DNA from: Denitromonas halophila
GTDB taxonomy: Bacteria > Pseudomonadota > Gammaproteobacteria > Burkholderiales > Rhodocyclaceae
Assembly (NCBI RefSeq): GCF_007625155.1
Contig: NZ_VMNK01000006.1
Span: 248,001 to 312,000 of the forward strand
DNA: 64,000 bases
Reading direction: 5' to 3'
Below are positions 51,031 to 60,144 of the stretch, piece by piece (position 1 is the first letter of the stretch; each line of letters opens with the position of its first letter). Made by a program: the position numbers and the translations under genes. Under the pieces are notes generated by a model that saw only the letters and a program-made list of their open reading frames with translations, ran no database searches and was not told where the DNA came from.

Positions 51031-51945
51031 ATGACCACGCTCACCCAACAAACGCTCTCTCATCTCGACTGGCTCGAAGCCGAAGCCATCCACATCATGC
51101 GCGAGGTGGCCGGCCAGTGCAGCAGCCCGGTGCTGCTGTTTTCCGGCGGCAAGGACTCGGTGTGCATGCTGCGCATCGCCGAAAAGGCGTTCCGCCCGGG
51201 ACGCTTCCCCTTCCCGCTGATGCACATCGACACCGGCCACAATTACCCGGAAGTCATCGCCTTCCGCGACAAGCGCGCCGCCGAGCTGGGCGAGCGCCTG
51301 ATCGTGCGCTCGCTCGAAGACTCCATGGCGCGCGGCAGCATCGTGCTCAAGCACGAGCACGAATCGCGCAACAAGCACCAGTCGGTGACCTTGCTCGAAG
51401 CCATCGAAGAATTCGGCTTCGACGCCTGCATCGGTGGTGCCCGCCGCGATGAAGAAAAGGCGCGCGCCAAGGAGCGGATCATGAGCTTCCGCGACGAGTT
51501 CGGTCAGTGGGACCCGAAGAACCAGCGCCCCGAGCTGTGGAACCTCTACAACGCACGCAGCCACAAGGGTGAGAACATCCGCGCCTTCCCGATCAGCAAC
51601 TGGACCGAGCTCGACGTGTGGCAGTACATCCAGCGCGAGCAGCTCGAACTGCCATCGATCTACTTTGCCCACACCCGCCCGGTCGTGCGCAAAGGCGACC
51701 TACTGATGCCAGTCACCGACCTGACTCCGGCCAAACCGGGCGACACGATCGAAGAGGTGATGGTGCGCTTCCGCACCGTCGGCGACGTGAGCTGCACCGC
51801 CCCGGTGGCCTCCGACGCCGACACTGTCGACAAGATCCTCGCCGAGACGGCCACCACCACCATCACCGAACGCGGCGCCACGCGCATGGACGACCAGACC
51901 TCTGAGGCGTCCATGGAGCAGCGCAAGAAAGAAGGCTATTTCTGA
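51031..51945 (+). CDS. cysD: Sulfate adenylyltransferase subunit 2
   Basis: A 304-residue CysD. The PP-loop motif SGGKDSVCMLRIAEKAF is near residue 35, LMHIDTGHNYPEVI follows, and the GGARRDEEKARAKER and C-terminal GDVSCTAPVAS motifs are typical. It activates sulfate with ATP to APS together with CysN. It starts 8 bases after the small frame and 43 before cysN. Confidence 0.95.
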   Translation: MTTLTQQTLSHLDWLEAEAIHIMREVAGQCSSPVLLFSGGKDSVCMLRIAEKAFRPGRFPFPLMHIDTGHNYPEVIAFRDKRAAELGERLIVRSLEDSMARGSIVLKHEHESRNKHQSVTLLEAIEEFGFDACIGGARRDEEKARAKERIMSFRDEFGQWDPKNQRPELWNLYNARSHKGENIRAFPISNWTELDVWQYIQREQLELPSIYFAHTRPVVRKGDLLMPVTDLTPAKPGDTIEEVMVRFRTVGDVSCTAPVASDADTVDKILAETATTTITERGATRMDDQTSEASMEQRKKEGYF

Positions 51946-51988
51946 GCACGCCTGACCCGCACGTGAAGCACACGAAATTCAAGGAAAC

Positions 51989-53272
51989 ATGATGTCCGCA
52001 CTCGAACACCTGCCCGAAATCGACAACGGCCTGCTGCGCTTTCTGACCTGCGGCAGCGTCGACGACGGCAAGAGCACCCTGATCGGCCGTCTGCTGTTCG
52101 ACAGCAAGACCATCCTCGCCGACACGCTCAACGCCATGGAAAAGACCTCGGCCAGGCGCGGAATGACCGCCGTCGACCTCTCCCTGCTCACCGACGGCCT
52201 GCAAGCCGAGCGCGAACAAGGCATCACCATCGACGTGGCCTACCGCTACTTCTCGACCGGCACGCGCAAGTACATCATCGCCGACGCGCCCGGCCACGAG
52301 CAGTACACCCGCAACATGGTCACCGCGGCGTCCACCGCCAACCTGGCCATCATCCTGGTCGACGCGCGCAAGGGCATGCTCAACCAGACCCGCCGCCACT
52401 CGACGCTCGCCCACCTGCTCGGCATTCCGCACCTGCTGGTGGCGATCAACAAGATGGATCTGGTCGATTACGACCAGGCCACCTACGAGAACATCAAGGC
52501 CGAATACCTCAAGTTCGCGCACAAGATGGGCCTCAAGGATGTGCGCTTCATCCCGCTGTCGGCGCTCAGTGGCGACATGGTGGTCGAGCGCGGCGAGCGC
52601 ATGCCCTGGTACGAAGGCCCCACGCTCATCAACATCCTCGAAACCGCCCCGGCCGCCCACACCGAGCGTCCGGAAGCCTTCCGCTTCCCGGTGCAATTCG
52701 TGTGCCGCCCGCAGGACTCCGCCAACCCCGAACTGCACGACTACCGCGGCTTCATGGGCCGGGTCGAGTCCGGCGAAATTGCCGTCGGCGACGCGGTCAC
52801 CGTGCTGCCTAACGGGCTCAGCAGCCGGGTCAAAGCCATCGAGATTGGCGGCCAGAAAATCGAACGCGCGATCCACGAGCAATCGGTCACCTTGCTGCTC
52901 GACGACGAGATCGACACCTCGCGCGGCGACATGATCGTCAAGAGCGCCGAAGCCCCCGAGGCCGTCAAGCAGATCGACGCCAACGTCTGCTGGATGTCCG
53001 AGACCCCGATGTCGCCGGCGCGCACCTACCTGATCCGCCACACCTCACGCGAGGTGAAAGCCAAGATCGCCAAGATCGACTACCGCCTCGACATCAACAC
53101 CATGGAGCACGAGCCGGTCGACACGCTGGCAATGAACGACATTGCCCGCCTCACGCTCAAGCTCGCCCAACCGATCTTTGCCGACCCCTATCGCAGCAAC
53201 CGCGCGACGGGCGCCTTCATCATCATCGATGAATCGACCAACAACACGGTTGGCGCCGGCATGATCGTCTGA
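51989..53272 (+). CDS. cysN: Sulfate adenylyltransferase subunit 1 (GTPase)
   Basis: A 427-residue CysN with GTPase motifs: GSVDDGKSTLIGRLL (P-loop), DAPGHEQYTRNM and NKMDLVDY. It ends shortly after the translation-factor-like domains, so the fused APS kinase (CysC) is absent, in line with the APS-type CysH. GGAA precedes an ATGATG pair; the first ATG is listed. It is the last gene of the operon, with a strong terminator 21 bases after the stop. Confidence 0.94.
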   Translation: MMSALEHLPEIDNGLLRFLTCGSVDDGKSTLIGRLLFDSKTILADTLNAMEKTSARRGMTAVDLSLLTDGLQAEREQGITIDVAYRYFSTGTRKYIIADAPGHEQYTRNMVTAASTANLAIILVDARKGMLNQTRRHSTLAHLLGIPHLLVAINKMDLVDYDQATYENIKAEYLKFAHKMGLKDVRFIPLSALSGDMVVERGERMPWYEGPTLINILETAPAAHTERPEAFRFPVQFVCRPQDSANPELHDYRGFMGRVESGEIAVGDAVTVLPNGLSSRVKAIEIGGQKIERAIHEQSVTLLLDDEIDTSRGDMIVKSAEAPEAVKQIDANVCWMSETPMSPARTYLIRHTSREVKAKIAKIDYRLDINTMEHEPVDTLAMNDIARLTLKLAQPIFADPYRSNRATGAFIIIDESTNNTVGAGMIV

Positions 53273-53292
53273 TCGCACCTCGCGATGGACAC

Positions 53293-53320
53293 AAAAGGCC
53301 ATGCCCCGCATGGCCTTTTT
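53293..53320 (+). terminator. Intrinsic terminator of the sulfur assimilation operon
   Basis: AAAAGGCCATGC (53293-53304) and GCATGGCCTTTT (53308-53319) form a perfect 12-base stem with a CCC loop, followed by T-rich sequence. The rest of the gap (53321-53604) has no convincing gene; it holds a TGCANYGCA and a TGCANYGCARCA motif. Confidence 0.92.
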
Positions 53321-53469
53321 CTTGCCCGAAAAGCGCCCCATGGCGGTGCGACACGCCTTGAAAGCACCACCATGACGCATCCTTTTCGCACGCGCCCGCC
53401 GCTGCACTGCAATGTATTCTCCTGTACCAGCGCCGACACTTCACGCCTGGATAGGGCTCACTCAAACAG

Positions 53470-53481
53470 TGCAGCGCAACA
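53470..53481. promoter_or_regulatory. TGCANYGCARCA motif, copy 3
   Basis: TGCAGCGCAACA, about 145 bases upstream of the CBS gene; a related TGCACTGCA lies at 53403-53411. Confidence 0.3.
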
Positions 53482-53625
53482 TGATTTTGTCTCGTCGACT
53501 GGCACGAAAGACGCTTAGCTTTACCTGCCCCAAGACTTTCACAGGCGGTAGCAAAGACCTGGCGGCCTGCCAGCACAGGTCTTCAGCTCGACATATCGTC
53601 ATACATGATCGACAAGGAGAGACAC

Positions 53626-54060
53626 ATGCCAGAACGTCCCATTCAGCAAGTGATTCACGCTCACTGCTTTCTCGTGGTGGCACCCGACACCCCGGTGCTT
53701 GACGTTGTCTGTCAGATGGCCAAAGCCAGGCTCAGCGCGGCGCTGATCGCCGAGCATGGCGTCTTGACCGGCATCTTCACCGAACAGGACGCTACCTTCC
53801 GGGTGCTTGGCGCCGGCCTCGATGCCAAGACCACGCCGGTATCGGAGGCGATGACCCACAACCCGATCACAAGCACGCCTCACCACCCCTTCGGGCATGC
53901 GCTGCACATGATGTACGAGGGCGGCTTTCGCCATCTTCCGATCGTGGACGCCAACCGCAAACCCGTCGGCATGGTCAGCAGCAAGGACGCGCTCAGCCTT
54001 GAGGCGGTTCAACTTCAGAAAGAACTCGTACGACGCGAAGAGATCACGGTCATCCTCTGA
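53626..54060 (+). CDS. CBS-domain pair protein
   Basis: A 144-residue protein made of two CBS domains: residues 5-70 (HAHCFLVVAPDTPVLDVVCQMAKARLSAALI, GIFTEQDATFRVL) and 75-140 (VSEAMTHNPI, GFRHLPIVDANRKPVGMVSSKDAL). AAGGAG lies 6 bases before this ATG, so it is preferred over the in-frame ATG at 53605. CBS pairs bind adenosine nucleotides and act as sensors. It is a single gene followed by a bidirectional terminator. Confidence 0.9.
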   Translation: MPERPIQQVIHAHCFLVVAPDTPVLDVVCQMAKARLSAALIAEHGVLTGIFTEQDATFRVLGAGLDAKTTPVSEAMTHNPITSTPHHPFGHALHMMYEGGFRHLPIVDANRKPVGMVSSKDALSLEAVQLQKELVRREEITVIL

Positions 54061-54081
54061 CATGCGTCGATAACGTCGACA

Positions 54082-54109
54082 AAAAACGCACCCCGAAAGG
54101 TGCGTTTTT
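54082..54109. terminator. Bidirectional intrinsic terminator
   Basis: AAAAACGCACC (54082-54092) and GGTGCGTTTTT (54099-54109) with a 6-base loop. The A-run on the left and T-run on the right let it end both the CBS gene and the convergent DUF2853 gene. Confidence 0.9.
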
Positions 54110-54152
54110 CTTTGCTTCGCCGTCGCCGCCCCAGCGCGGTCGACGGGCTGGC

Positions 54153-54464
54153 TCAGGCCAGCTTGCCCAGCGTACCGGTAGCTTCGGCCAGCAGGTAGTA
54201 GAAGGTGACGCGGCTCTTTTGATTCACGCCCTTCATCTTCTCGCATACCTTGGCGATGCCGGCATCGGCGGCATCCGGCTCGAGTTCCAGTTTTTTCTTG
54301 GCGAATCCGTCACGCACCCGATCCAGTTCTGCCTTGTCGGACGCCGACACGAGAGAAGAATCCTTGTTGCGCAGCGCAATGCCGCAGTACTTCACGATCT
54401 TGTCCACAACCGCAGCATCCGCCTTGGGTGCAAATTTCTGTACGTCAGCCAAATAATCGCTCAT
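54153..54464 (-). CDS. DUF2853 protein
   Basis: A 103-residue helical protein: MSDYLADVQKFAPKADAAVVDKIVKYCGIAL, then SSLVSASDKAELDRVRDGF and KSRVTFYYLLAEATGTL. This is the DUF2853 family, small proteins of unknown function. AAGGAGG lies just upstream. It is transcribed alone, convergent with the CBS gene. Confidence 0.88.
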   Translation of the reverse strand: MSDYLADVQKFAPKADAAVVDKIVKYCGIALRNKDSSLVSASDKAELDRVRDGFAKKKLELEPDAADAGIAKVCEKMKGVNQKSRVTFYYLLAEATGTLGKLA

Positions 54465-54593
54465 CGTCCAACCTCCTTGTCATGAATGCACTACTAAGCG
54501 CTGCAAAACTAACATGATCCTGCGCCGAATGGCGCACGCAACCCAGCCAACATGGCATTCTTGACAAAATTACCCAAATTCAGCGTTTCGCGT

Positions 54594-56723
54594 TTATCGA
54601 AACAAGCCGCCCAGACCTTTCTTCAGCTCTTCCTTGAGCTGATCTTTCGCCTTTTCGCGCACCGCCTCCACCTTCTCTTTGGCGGCGGCCTTTTCCTGTT
54701 CGAGCCGGCCCTTCAGCGCGCCGGCCAGCAAGGCCTCGGCATCCAGCGCGTACTTCGGGTCGGAGAAGCTGCCGGTCACATGCACCGGCACCGTCACGCC
54801 CTTGACCTTGTCAAGCGACTTGCCACCTTGGCCGGTCAATGTGCCGACCAGCGAGGCTTCGATCCGGTAGTCGATCGCTTCGCTGACCAGATTGGCCGTC
54901 CCGGCGCCGCCCACGCGCAGCAGTGGCGAGCGCATTGCCAGGTCATCGTTGCGAGCCACGCCGCCACCGAGCACCACGCTCGCTTTAAGATCCGAAAAAT
55001 CAGTCTGGGCCGGGCCACTGGCTTGCTCCGCCTTCTGCCCCGTCAATTGCGCCTGCGCTTCTCGCAAAAACTGAGCCACGTTGACGCCTTTGACCGCGCC
55101 ATCGAGCACGGCCAATGTCGTGGTGCCGGCGAGGCTGCGCTTGAGCGTGGGCGCATCAAGCCCGCTGCCTTTCAGGTCAAAACCCACGCGTGCGCGCCCG
55201 GTCAGCTTTTCGGGCTTGCCGGTCAGGTCACGCAGCAACGGACCGATCTGTACGTCGGTCACGCCGCCACCGACCGTCAGGGCCGGCGTTTTTGGACGAA
55301 CGTCGAGACTGACCTGGCTGTCGAGCCGGCCGTCATATAGCGTGGCCTTGGGGGTGACTTCGATTCGCCCGCCCGCGGCCTTGATTCCCACATCCACCGC
55401 ACTGGCCTGCAAGCCGCTCAACTTAAGCTTTCCGATCCGGACACGGCCCGCCGCATCCAGGGTACGCAGCCCCCCGCTCGTTGGCGGCGCGGCGGCCGGA
55501 TCATTGACCGGTGCGCTGCCCGAAGCGGCCGCACTGCCATTGGCCGCAGTGGGCGGCAGGTAGCTGTCGACATCCAGCGCATCGAGCGACACGTCAAATC
55601 GCAAGGCACTTTTTGCCAGATCGGTGACTTCAAGCTGGCCGGTCATCTTGCTGTCATCCAAGGTCGCGTTCAGATCGCTCAGGGCGACGCGCGTAGGCGT
55701 GGCAGTGAGTACGGCCTTGATCGCAGCGCGCTTGAGGCGCTCCGGATTCGCGGTACGCGGCGCCTCGATATTCAAGCGCGCCAGTAGCTCGCGGGGATTC
55801 AGGCCTTCGAGTACCACCGGCCCGGTCAATACCATGGCGTCCATCAGGCCCGAGCCTTCGAGCGCGCCGGTGAGGGCTACATCATAGGCTTTCAAGGAGA
55901 GCCCCTTGACGGACAGTGTGCCCTGAGCCAGATCCGCCGCCACATCGGCCATCAGCCCCGCATCGATGCGCCCGCCGGGCACGCCCGCGCCATCGGCTTT
56001 GAGCCCAGCCCGCAGGCCAATCAGGTTGTAACGCTTGGCGGCCAGATCGAGCGAGGCCTTTGCGCTGACCGAGAGCCGCCCTTGTATCGCCGGATCACTC
56101 GCCGAAAAGCTGGCACCCAGGTCGATGTTGAAGGGCACGCCGGGCGCGATTTCGCCGGTCTGGATGTCCACATCGCTGAGGCTGTGCTTTGCCTGTGTCG
56201 TTTCGTCTTCCCATCGGATCACCGCATCCTGAATATCCACGCCGCCCACCGCCAGGGCCGAGGGGTGGCCATCCGACGCCTCACCCGGACCCGGCCCGCC
56301 AGCCTCTGGTGCCGGCTCCGGCTCGACCAGGTCGTCCCAGTTGGTTTTTCCGTCGGCCCGGCGCTCGAGGCTCAGCTGCAGACCTTTGAGCACCACTCGG
56401 TCGACGGCGACCTCCTTGCGCAGCAAGGGCAGCAGCTTGACCCGCGCCTCGGCTGCGGTCAGCGCGGCGAACGGCCGATCCGAAAATCCCGGGGCATTGC
56501 CGAGTTCGGCCGCACCCAGTTCGAAGCCAAGCCAGGGAAACACGGACAATTTCATCTCGCCAGACAGGGTCAACTGACGACCGGTCTGCTCGGCCACCAG
56601 TTCGCTGAGCCGGTCGCGGTAATCATTGGCATCAAAAACAAAGGCAAGGTACGCCGCCAAGGCGGCCATGAGCACCAGTACCAGCAGGCCGAGGCCCACC
56701 ACAATGCGCAACGCAGATTTCAT
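54594..56723 (-). CDS. AsmA-family membrane-anchored envelope protein
   Basis: A 709-residue protein with an N-terminal membrane anchor (VVGLGLLVLVLMAALAAYLAF) followed by a long beta-rich periplasmic region typical of AsmA (LVAEQTGRQLTLSGEMKLSVFPWLGFELGAAELGNAPGF, later PVHVTGSFSDPKYALDAEALL). It ends in a Lys/Glu-rich coiled coil. AsmA-like proteins are linked to phospholipid transport or outer membrane homeostasis. It is a single gene. The 129-base gap to DUF2853 and the region upstream (56724-56940) show no further gene. Confidence 0.9.
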   Translation of the reverse strand: MKSALRIVVGLGLLVLVLMAALAAYLAFVFDANDYRDRLSELVAEQTGRQLTLSGEMKLSVFPWLGFELGAAELGNAPGFSDRPFAALTAAEARVKLLPLLRKEVAVDRVVLKGLQLSLERRADGKTNWDDLVEPEPAPEAGGPGPGEASDGHPSALAVGGVDIQDAVIRWEDETTQAKHSLSDVDIQTGEIAPGVPFNIDLGASFSASDPAIQGRLSVSAKASLDLAAKRYNLIGLRAGLKADGAGVPGGRIDAGLMADVAADLAQGTLSVKGLSLKAYDVALTGALEGSGLMDAMVLTGPVVLEGLNPRELLARLNIEAPRTANPERLKRAAIKAVLTATPTRVALSDLNATLDDSKMTGQLEVTDLAKSALRFDVSLDALDVDSYLPPTAANGSAAASGSAPVNDPAAAPPTSGGLRTLDAAGRVRIGKLKLSGLQASAVDVGIKAAGGRIEVTPKATLYDGRLDSQVSLDVRPKTPALTVGGGVTDVQIGPLLRDLTGKPEKLTGRARVGFDLKGSGLDAPTLKRSLAGTTTLAVLDGAVKGVNVAQFLREAQAQLTGQKAEQASGPAQTDFSDLKASVVLGGGVARNDDLAMRSPLLRVGGAGTANLVSEAIDYRIEASLVGTLTGQGGKSLDKVKGVTVPVHVTGSFSDPKYALDAEALLAGALKGRLEQEKAAAKEKVEAVREKAKDQLKEELKKGLGGLFR

Positions 56724-56947
56724 TGAATATCCATTTCTTGAGCGGAATGCCGTGCGACTCAGGCTATCAGCCCACCCGGGACGTCACAAGCGCGGTCACG
56801 ACGCATTTACCCATCCTTACGAAATCCGTCGGCAGCCCCGGCCTCGGCCGCGCGAGGCCTTACCGAAGAAGCCGATCGGACAAGAGTCATGCCGCACTGC
56901 AACAAAATTATCTTTACTTTCTTTTCTCGCCTGCTACTATTGAATTG

Positions 56948-56959
56948 TGCATTGCAGCA
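56948..56959. promoter_or_regulatory. TGCANYGCARCA motif upstream of phasin
   Basis: TGCATTGCAGCA, 53 bases before the phasin ATG, in an AT-rich promoter region. It is the placement expected for a PhaR operator on a phasin gene. Confidence 0.5.
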
Positions 56960-57012
56960 TTTCCATGAAATCAGCCGCTTGGCAGTCACTCAATCTGACA
57001 GGAGAGTTCATC

Positions 57013-57558
57013 ATGATGACCAAAGACACCCTCATCGCTTCCCACGCCGACGCACTGGACACCTTGTCCGCACTCGTCGGGATCGGCTTCGACACCATCG
57101 AGCGCTCGGGCACGCTGAGCCTCGACTTCGGCCGCGCCGGGCTGGAAGACGGCTTCAAGCTGGCCTCCGATCTGGCAGCCGTTCGCGAGCCGAAAGCACT
57201 GCTGGCGCTTGGCGCCAGTGCCGTCGCCCCGGCCCTGAGCCGCAGCGTGGGTTATCTGCGCACCAGCTATGCGATTGCCTCGGAAGCGGGCGAGTCCATC
57301 AACGCCGTGCTGGCACCGAAGTACGCTTCGATCAACAAGGACCTGGACAAGGCGATCGACGCGCTGTCGGTCAGCACCCCGGTCGGCGGCGAGGTGATTG
57401 CCAAGGCGCTGAAGTCGGCCATGTCGGCAACAAACTCGGCCATTGAAGACGCGGCCAAGACCACGCGCAAAGTCGTCGAAATGACCGAGTCGAACATCAA
57501 CAAGGCCACTGACGCAGCGGTCAAATCCGCCACCAAGGCCGCCAAGAAGGTCGCCTGA
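57013..57558 (+). CDS. Phasin-family PHA granule protein
   Basis: A 181-residue helical protein, AGGAG 8 bases before the first ATG of an ATGATG pair. The body is amphipathic helix with repeated Ala and Ser, and the C-terminal part (NINKATDAAVKSATKAAKKVA) is a Lys/Ala-rich tail as in phasin-type granule proteins. It likely coats polyhydroxyalkanoate granules. A TGC/GCA motif in the promoter fits PhaR control. No PHA synthase is in the window; phasin assignment rests on composition and promoter. Confidence 0.72.
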   Translation: MMTKDTLIASHADALDTLSALVGIGFDTIERSGTLSLDFGRAGLEDGFKLASDLAAVREPKALLALGASAVAPALSRSVGYLRTSYAIASEAGESINAVLAPKYASINKDLDKAIDALSVSTPVGGEVIAKALKSAMSATNSAIEDAAKTTRKVVEMTESNINKATDAAVKSATKAAKKVA

Positions 57559-57583
57559 TCTCACTGGCGTCAGCCACAAGGAC

Positions 57584-57620
57584 AATCCCCCGCCCGGCAC
57601 ATGCCAGGCGGGGGATTTTT
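57584..57620 (+). terminator. Intrinsic terminator of the phasin gene
   Basis: AATCCCCCGCC (57584-57594) pairs with GGCGGGGGATT (57607-57617), with a nested small stem, and is followed by a T-run. Confidence 0.9.
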
Positions 57621-57631
57621 CTTTTGATCGC

Positions 57632-58675
57632 TCAGATCACATTCGCCGTCATGGCGCCGACCGGCGCCACGAGCGAGAACAGATCACGCGGGTCGTCGAG
57701 CGCAGGCACCAGCGCCAGCGGGCGCCCCACACCGTCGGGCACCGCTCGGGTATGCAAATAACGCAGTGCCGCAAAGTCTTCGAGCGCAAAACCGACCGAA
57801 TCGAACACCGTCACCTCCCGGGCGTCGGCGCGCCCCGGCAGTTTGCCGGCGAGCACCTGCCACAGTTCGAGCACCGGAAAATCGGCCGGCATCTGCTGGA
57901 TCTCGCCTTCGTCCCGCGTCTGCGCCTCCAGTTCCACCACCACGCGGGCGCGCTTGAGAATGGCCGGATCGAGCTCCGTCTTGCCCGGGCAGTCCCCGCC
58001 CACGGCGTTCAGATGCACGCCGGCAGGCACCATCGCATCCGTCAGAATCGTCGCCTGTCGCTTGTCAGCGGTCACGGTGGTGATGATATCCGCCCCGGCC
58101 AGCGCCGCCGCGACGCTCGGCATCGCCTCGATCCGCAGGCCGGGCACCTGCGCCAGATTGCGCTGCAGGCGGGCGGTCGCCGCCGGGGCCACGTCATAGG
58201 CCTGAATGCGCTTGATGCCCAGCAAGGCATGAAACGCCAGCGACTGGAACTCGCTTTGCGCGCCATTGCCGATCAGCGCCATGCAGCGCGCATCGGGCCG
58301 CGCCATGGCCTGCGCAGCCAGCGCCGAGGTGGCCGCGGTGCGCAAGGCGGTGGTCAGCGTCATTTCGGACAGCAGCAGCGGATAGCCGGTGTCGACCTCC
58401 GCCAGCAGCCCAAACGCCATCACCGTGAGCCTGCCCTCGCCGGCGTTCTTGGGGTGGCCGTTCACATATTTGAAGCCGTACAGCACCCCATCGCAGGCCG
58501 GCATCAACTCAATCACGCCCACTGGCGAATGACTGGCCACGCGCGGGGCTTTCTCGAAAGCCTCCCAGCGCAGGTAATCCTGGCGGATCGCCTCCGCCAT
58601 CTCGACCAGCACCGATGCCACGCCACGTCGGCGCAGCCAGCGCTGAAGATCGGGTACATCGATGAAATGCGTCAT
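57632..58675 (-). CDS. Ornithine cyclodeaminase/mu-crystallin family enzyme
   Basis: A 347-residue protein starting MTHFIDVPDLQRWLRRRG with GAGGAG upstream. LGLLAEVDTGYPLLLSEMTLTTALRTAATSALAAQ and CMALIGNGAQSEFQSLA are the OCD signature, including the NAD-binding IGNGAQSEFQ. OCD enzymes convert ornithine to proline with loss of ammonia. It starts 10 bases after the stop of an amidinohydrolase gene, so the two form an arginine/ornithine-type catabolic operon. Confidence 0.9.
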   Translation of the reverse strand: MTHFIDVPDLQRWLRRRGVASVLVEMAEAIRQDYLRWEAFEKAPRVASHSPVGVIELMPACDGVLYGFKYVNGHPKNAGEGRLTVMAFGLLAEVDTGYPLLLSEMTLTTALRTAATSALAAQAMARPDARCMALIGNGAQSEFQSLAFHALLGIKRIQAYDVAPAATARLQRNLAQVPGLRIEAMPSVAAALAGADIITTVTADKRQATILTDAMVPAGVHLNAVGGDCPGKTELDPAILKRARVVVELEAQTRDEGEIQQMPADFPVLELWQVLAGKLPGRADAREVTVFDSVGFALEDFAALRYLHTRAVPDGVGRPLALVPALDDPRDLFSLVAPVGAMTANVI

Positions 58676-58685
58676 GATGCTCTCC

Positions 58686-59576
58686 TCAGGCCACCGCCAC
58701 CACCGGGTCGGCATGGCGGGCCGCTGCGCTATGGCGGTCCAGACGCAAGGTCATGCAGAACGCGCCCCCGCCGGACATCATGAAGGGCGACAGATCCACC
58801 TCCCGTACCTGGTAGCCGCGCTCGGTAAGCACACTGCGCAGCCGGTCGGTTGTGCGGCTCATCACCACCTGCCGCCCCACGCTGACTGCGTTCACACTGA
58901 AATGCGCCAGATCGTCCTCGGTGGCTTCGATCAATTGCTCGGCCGGCACACGCTCGCGCAGACGCGCCAGCGAATCGACCGACAAAGCCGGCGGGTAGTA
59001 CAAAATCTCGCCGCCGGCGAGCGGGCAGAAACACACATCCAGGTGATAGGAGCGCTCGGTGATCAGCGCCAGCGGCACCACGGGCTGACCAAAATAGTCC
59101 GCCACCGCTTTGACCGAGGCCTGGTTCGAACGCTGCCCCCAGCCCACCCAGAACAGCCCACGCGTGGCATCCCACAGGCAGTCGCCTGCGCCTTCCTGAA
59201 ACACGCCATCGGGCAGCGTCGCGACCTCGCTCAGCACGCCGGCCACACGCAAGGCGGCAAAGGCGCGGGCAAACGGCGCCTCTTCGCCCTGGCGTTCGGC
59301 ATGACGAAAGCGGGCAAGCAGCAAGCGGCCATCGAGCACGATGCCCGCATTGGCGGGAAATACCATGTCGGGCAGGCCGGGCTCTCCATCAATGACGGTC
59401 AAGCGGCAACCGGCCGCACGCAAGGCCTCCGAAAGTGCATTGAAGCTGCGTCGCGCCTGCGCGCCAAAACCCGCAGTGTCCTGCAGCCAGCGTTCGGGCT
59501 GCATCCACGGGTTGATCGCGTAGCTCACCGTGTAGTGCGTCGGAGCCACCAGCAGGATGTGCGCCTGTGCGTTCAT
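58686..59576 (-). CDS. Arginine-type amidinohydrolase/DDAH family protein
   Basis: A 296-residue protein starting MNAQAHILLVAPTHYTVSYAINPWM with GAGAGG upstream; a longer in-frame extension is rejected. It has the amidinotransferase fold motifs: PDMVFPANAGIV, a catalytic histidine in ERSYHLDVCFCP, and the catalytic cysteine in MSGGGAFCMTLRL near the C-terminus. It resembles dimethylarginine dimethylaminohydrolase or arginine/ornithine-side enzymes; the exact substrate (arginine, dimethylarginine) is open. Co-transcription with OCD supports ornithine/citrulline production. Confidence 0.85.
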   Translation of the reverse strand: MNAQAHILLVAPTHYTVSYAINPWMQPERWLQDTAGFGAQARRSFNALSEALRAAGCRLTVIDGEPGLPDMVFPANAGIVLDGRLLLARFRHAERQGEEAPFARAFAALRVAGVLSEVATLPDGVFQEGAGDCLWDATRGLFWVGWGQRSNQASVKAVADYFGQPVVPLALITERSYHLDVCFCPLAGGEILYYPPALSVDSLARLRERVPAEQLIEATEDDLAHFSVNAVSVGRQVVMSRTTDRLRSVLTERGYQVREVDLSPFMMSGGGAFCMTLRLDRHSAAARHADPVVAVA

Positions 59577-59686
59577 GTCAAAGCCTCTCGTCAGCGACGC
59601 TGGCCCTTCCAGAGTCACTCCAAGCATGGATGGTCCACGCATCAACATAAAGACACGCAATTGATCATTACTGCCAGCATTCCTGC

Positions 59687-59714
59687 CATAATGTCAGCCA
59701 TGCCTGACGTAATG
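59687..59714. promoter_or_regulatory. Imperfect dyad at the start of the Lrp-type gene
   Basis: CATAATGTCAG (59687-59697) and CTGACGTAATG (59704-59714) match in 9 of 11 positions with a 6-base spacer. It covers the candidate start codons of the regulator. A candidate Lrp-type auto-operator. Confidence 0.45.
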
Positions 59715-60143
59715 CATGATATCGACGACACCGACCGCCAGCTCATCGCCTTGCTGCGCGACGATGCCCGCCTGCCGGTGGCGACCCTCGCACGCACGCT
59801 GCGGGTGGCGCGGGGCACGGTGCTCAATCGTCTGCGCAAACTCGAAACCAGCGGCGTGATTGCGGGCTACTCGGTGCGCCTCAAGCCGGCCGCCGAAGCG
59901 CATCGCATCCGCGCCTGGATGGGCATTGCGGTCGAAGGCAACACCACCGAGGCCGTCCTCAAAGCCTTGCGCGGCGAGCCGGCGGTGCAAACCCTGCACT
60001 CAACCAACGGCCGCTGGGACTTTGTCGCCGAGATCCGCGCCGACACGCTCGAAGCCTTTGACCGAGCGCTCGGCCGGGTGCGCAGCATCGACGGCATTGC
60101 CAACACCGAAACCAGCATCCTGCTGTCGACCCATAAGGTGTAG
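59700..60143 (+). CDS. Lrp/AsnC-family transcriptional regulator
   Basis: A protein of about 147 residues. In-frame ATGs lie at 59691, 59700 and 59712; none has a clear Shine-Dalgarno, and 59700 is listed as a compromise. The helix-turn-helix (residues about 10-55, LIALLRDDARLPVATLARTLRVARGTVLNRLRKLE) and a RAM/Lrp effector domain (GIAVEGNTTEAVLKALRG, LHSTNGRWDFVAEIRA) are clear. Divergent from the amidinohydrolase-OCD pair, it likely senses an amino acid such as arginine or ornithine and controls that operon. A long in-frame extension upstream is rejected as a read-through over the divergent gene. Confidence 0.88.
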   Translation: MPDVMHDIDDTDRQLIALLRDDARLPVATLARTLRVARGTVLNRLRKLETSGVIAGYSVRLKPAAEAHRIRAWMGIAVEGNTTEAVLKALRGEPAVQTLHSTNGRWDFVAEIRADTLEAFDRALGRVRSIDGIANTETSILLSTHKV

Positions 60144-60144
60144 T

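Noticed and set aside
53285-53518. 77-codon plus frame after cysN
   Set aside because: It runs through the terminator hairpin and lacks a ribosome site and protein-like features.
58662-60143. 493-codon plus frame ending in the Lrp/AsnC regulator
   Set aside because: Only the last ~147 codons resemble a protein; the rest is antisense to the amidinohydrolase gene. The real start is near 59691-59712.
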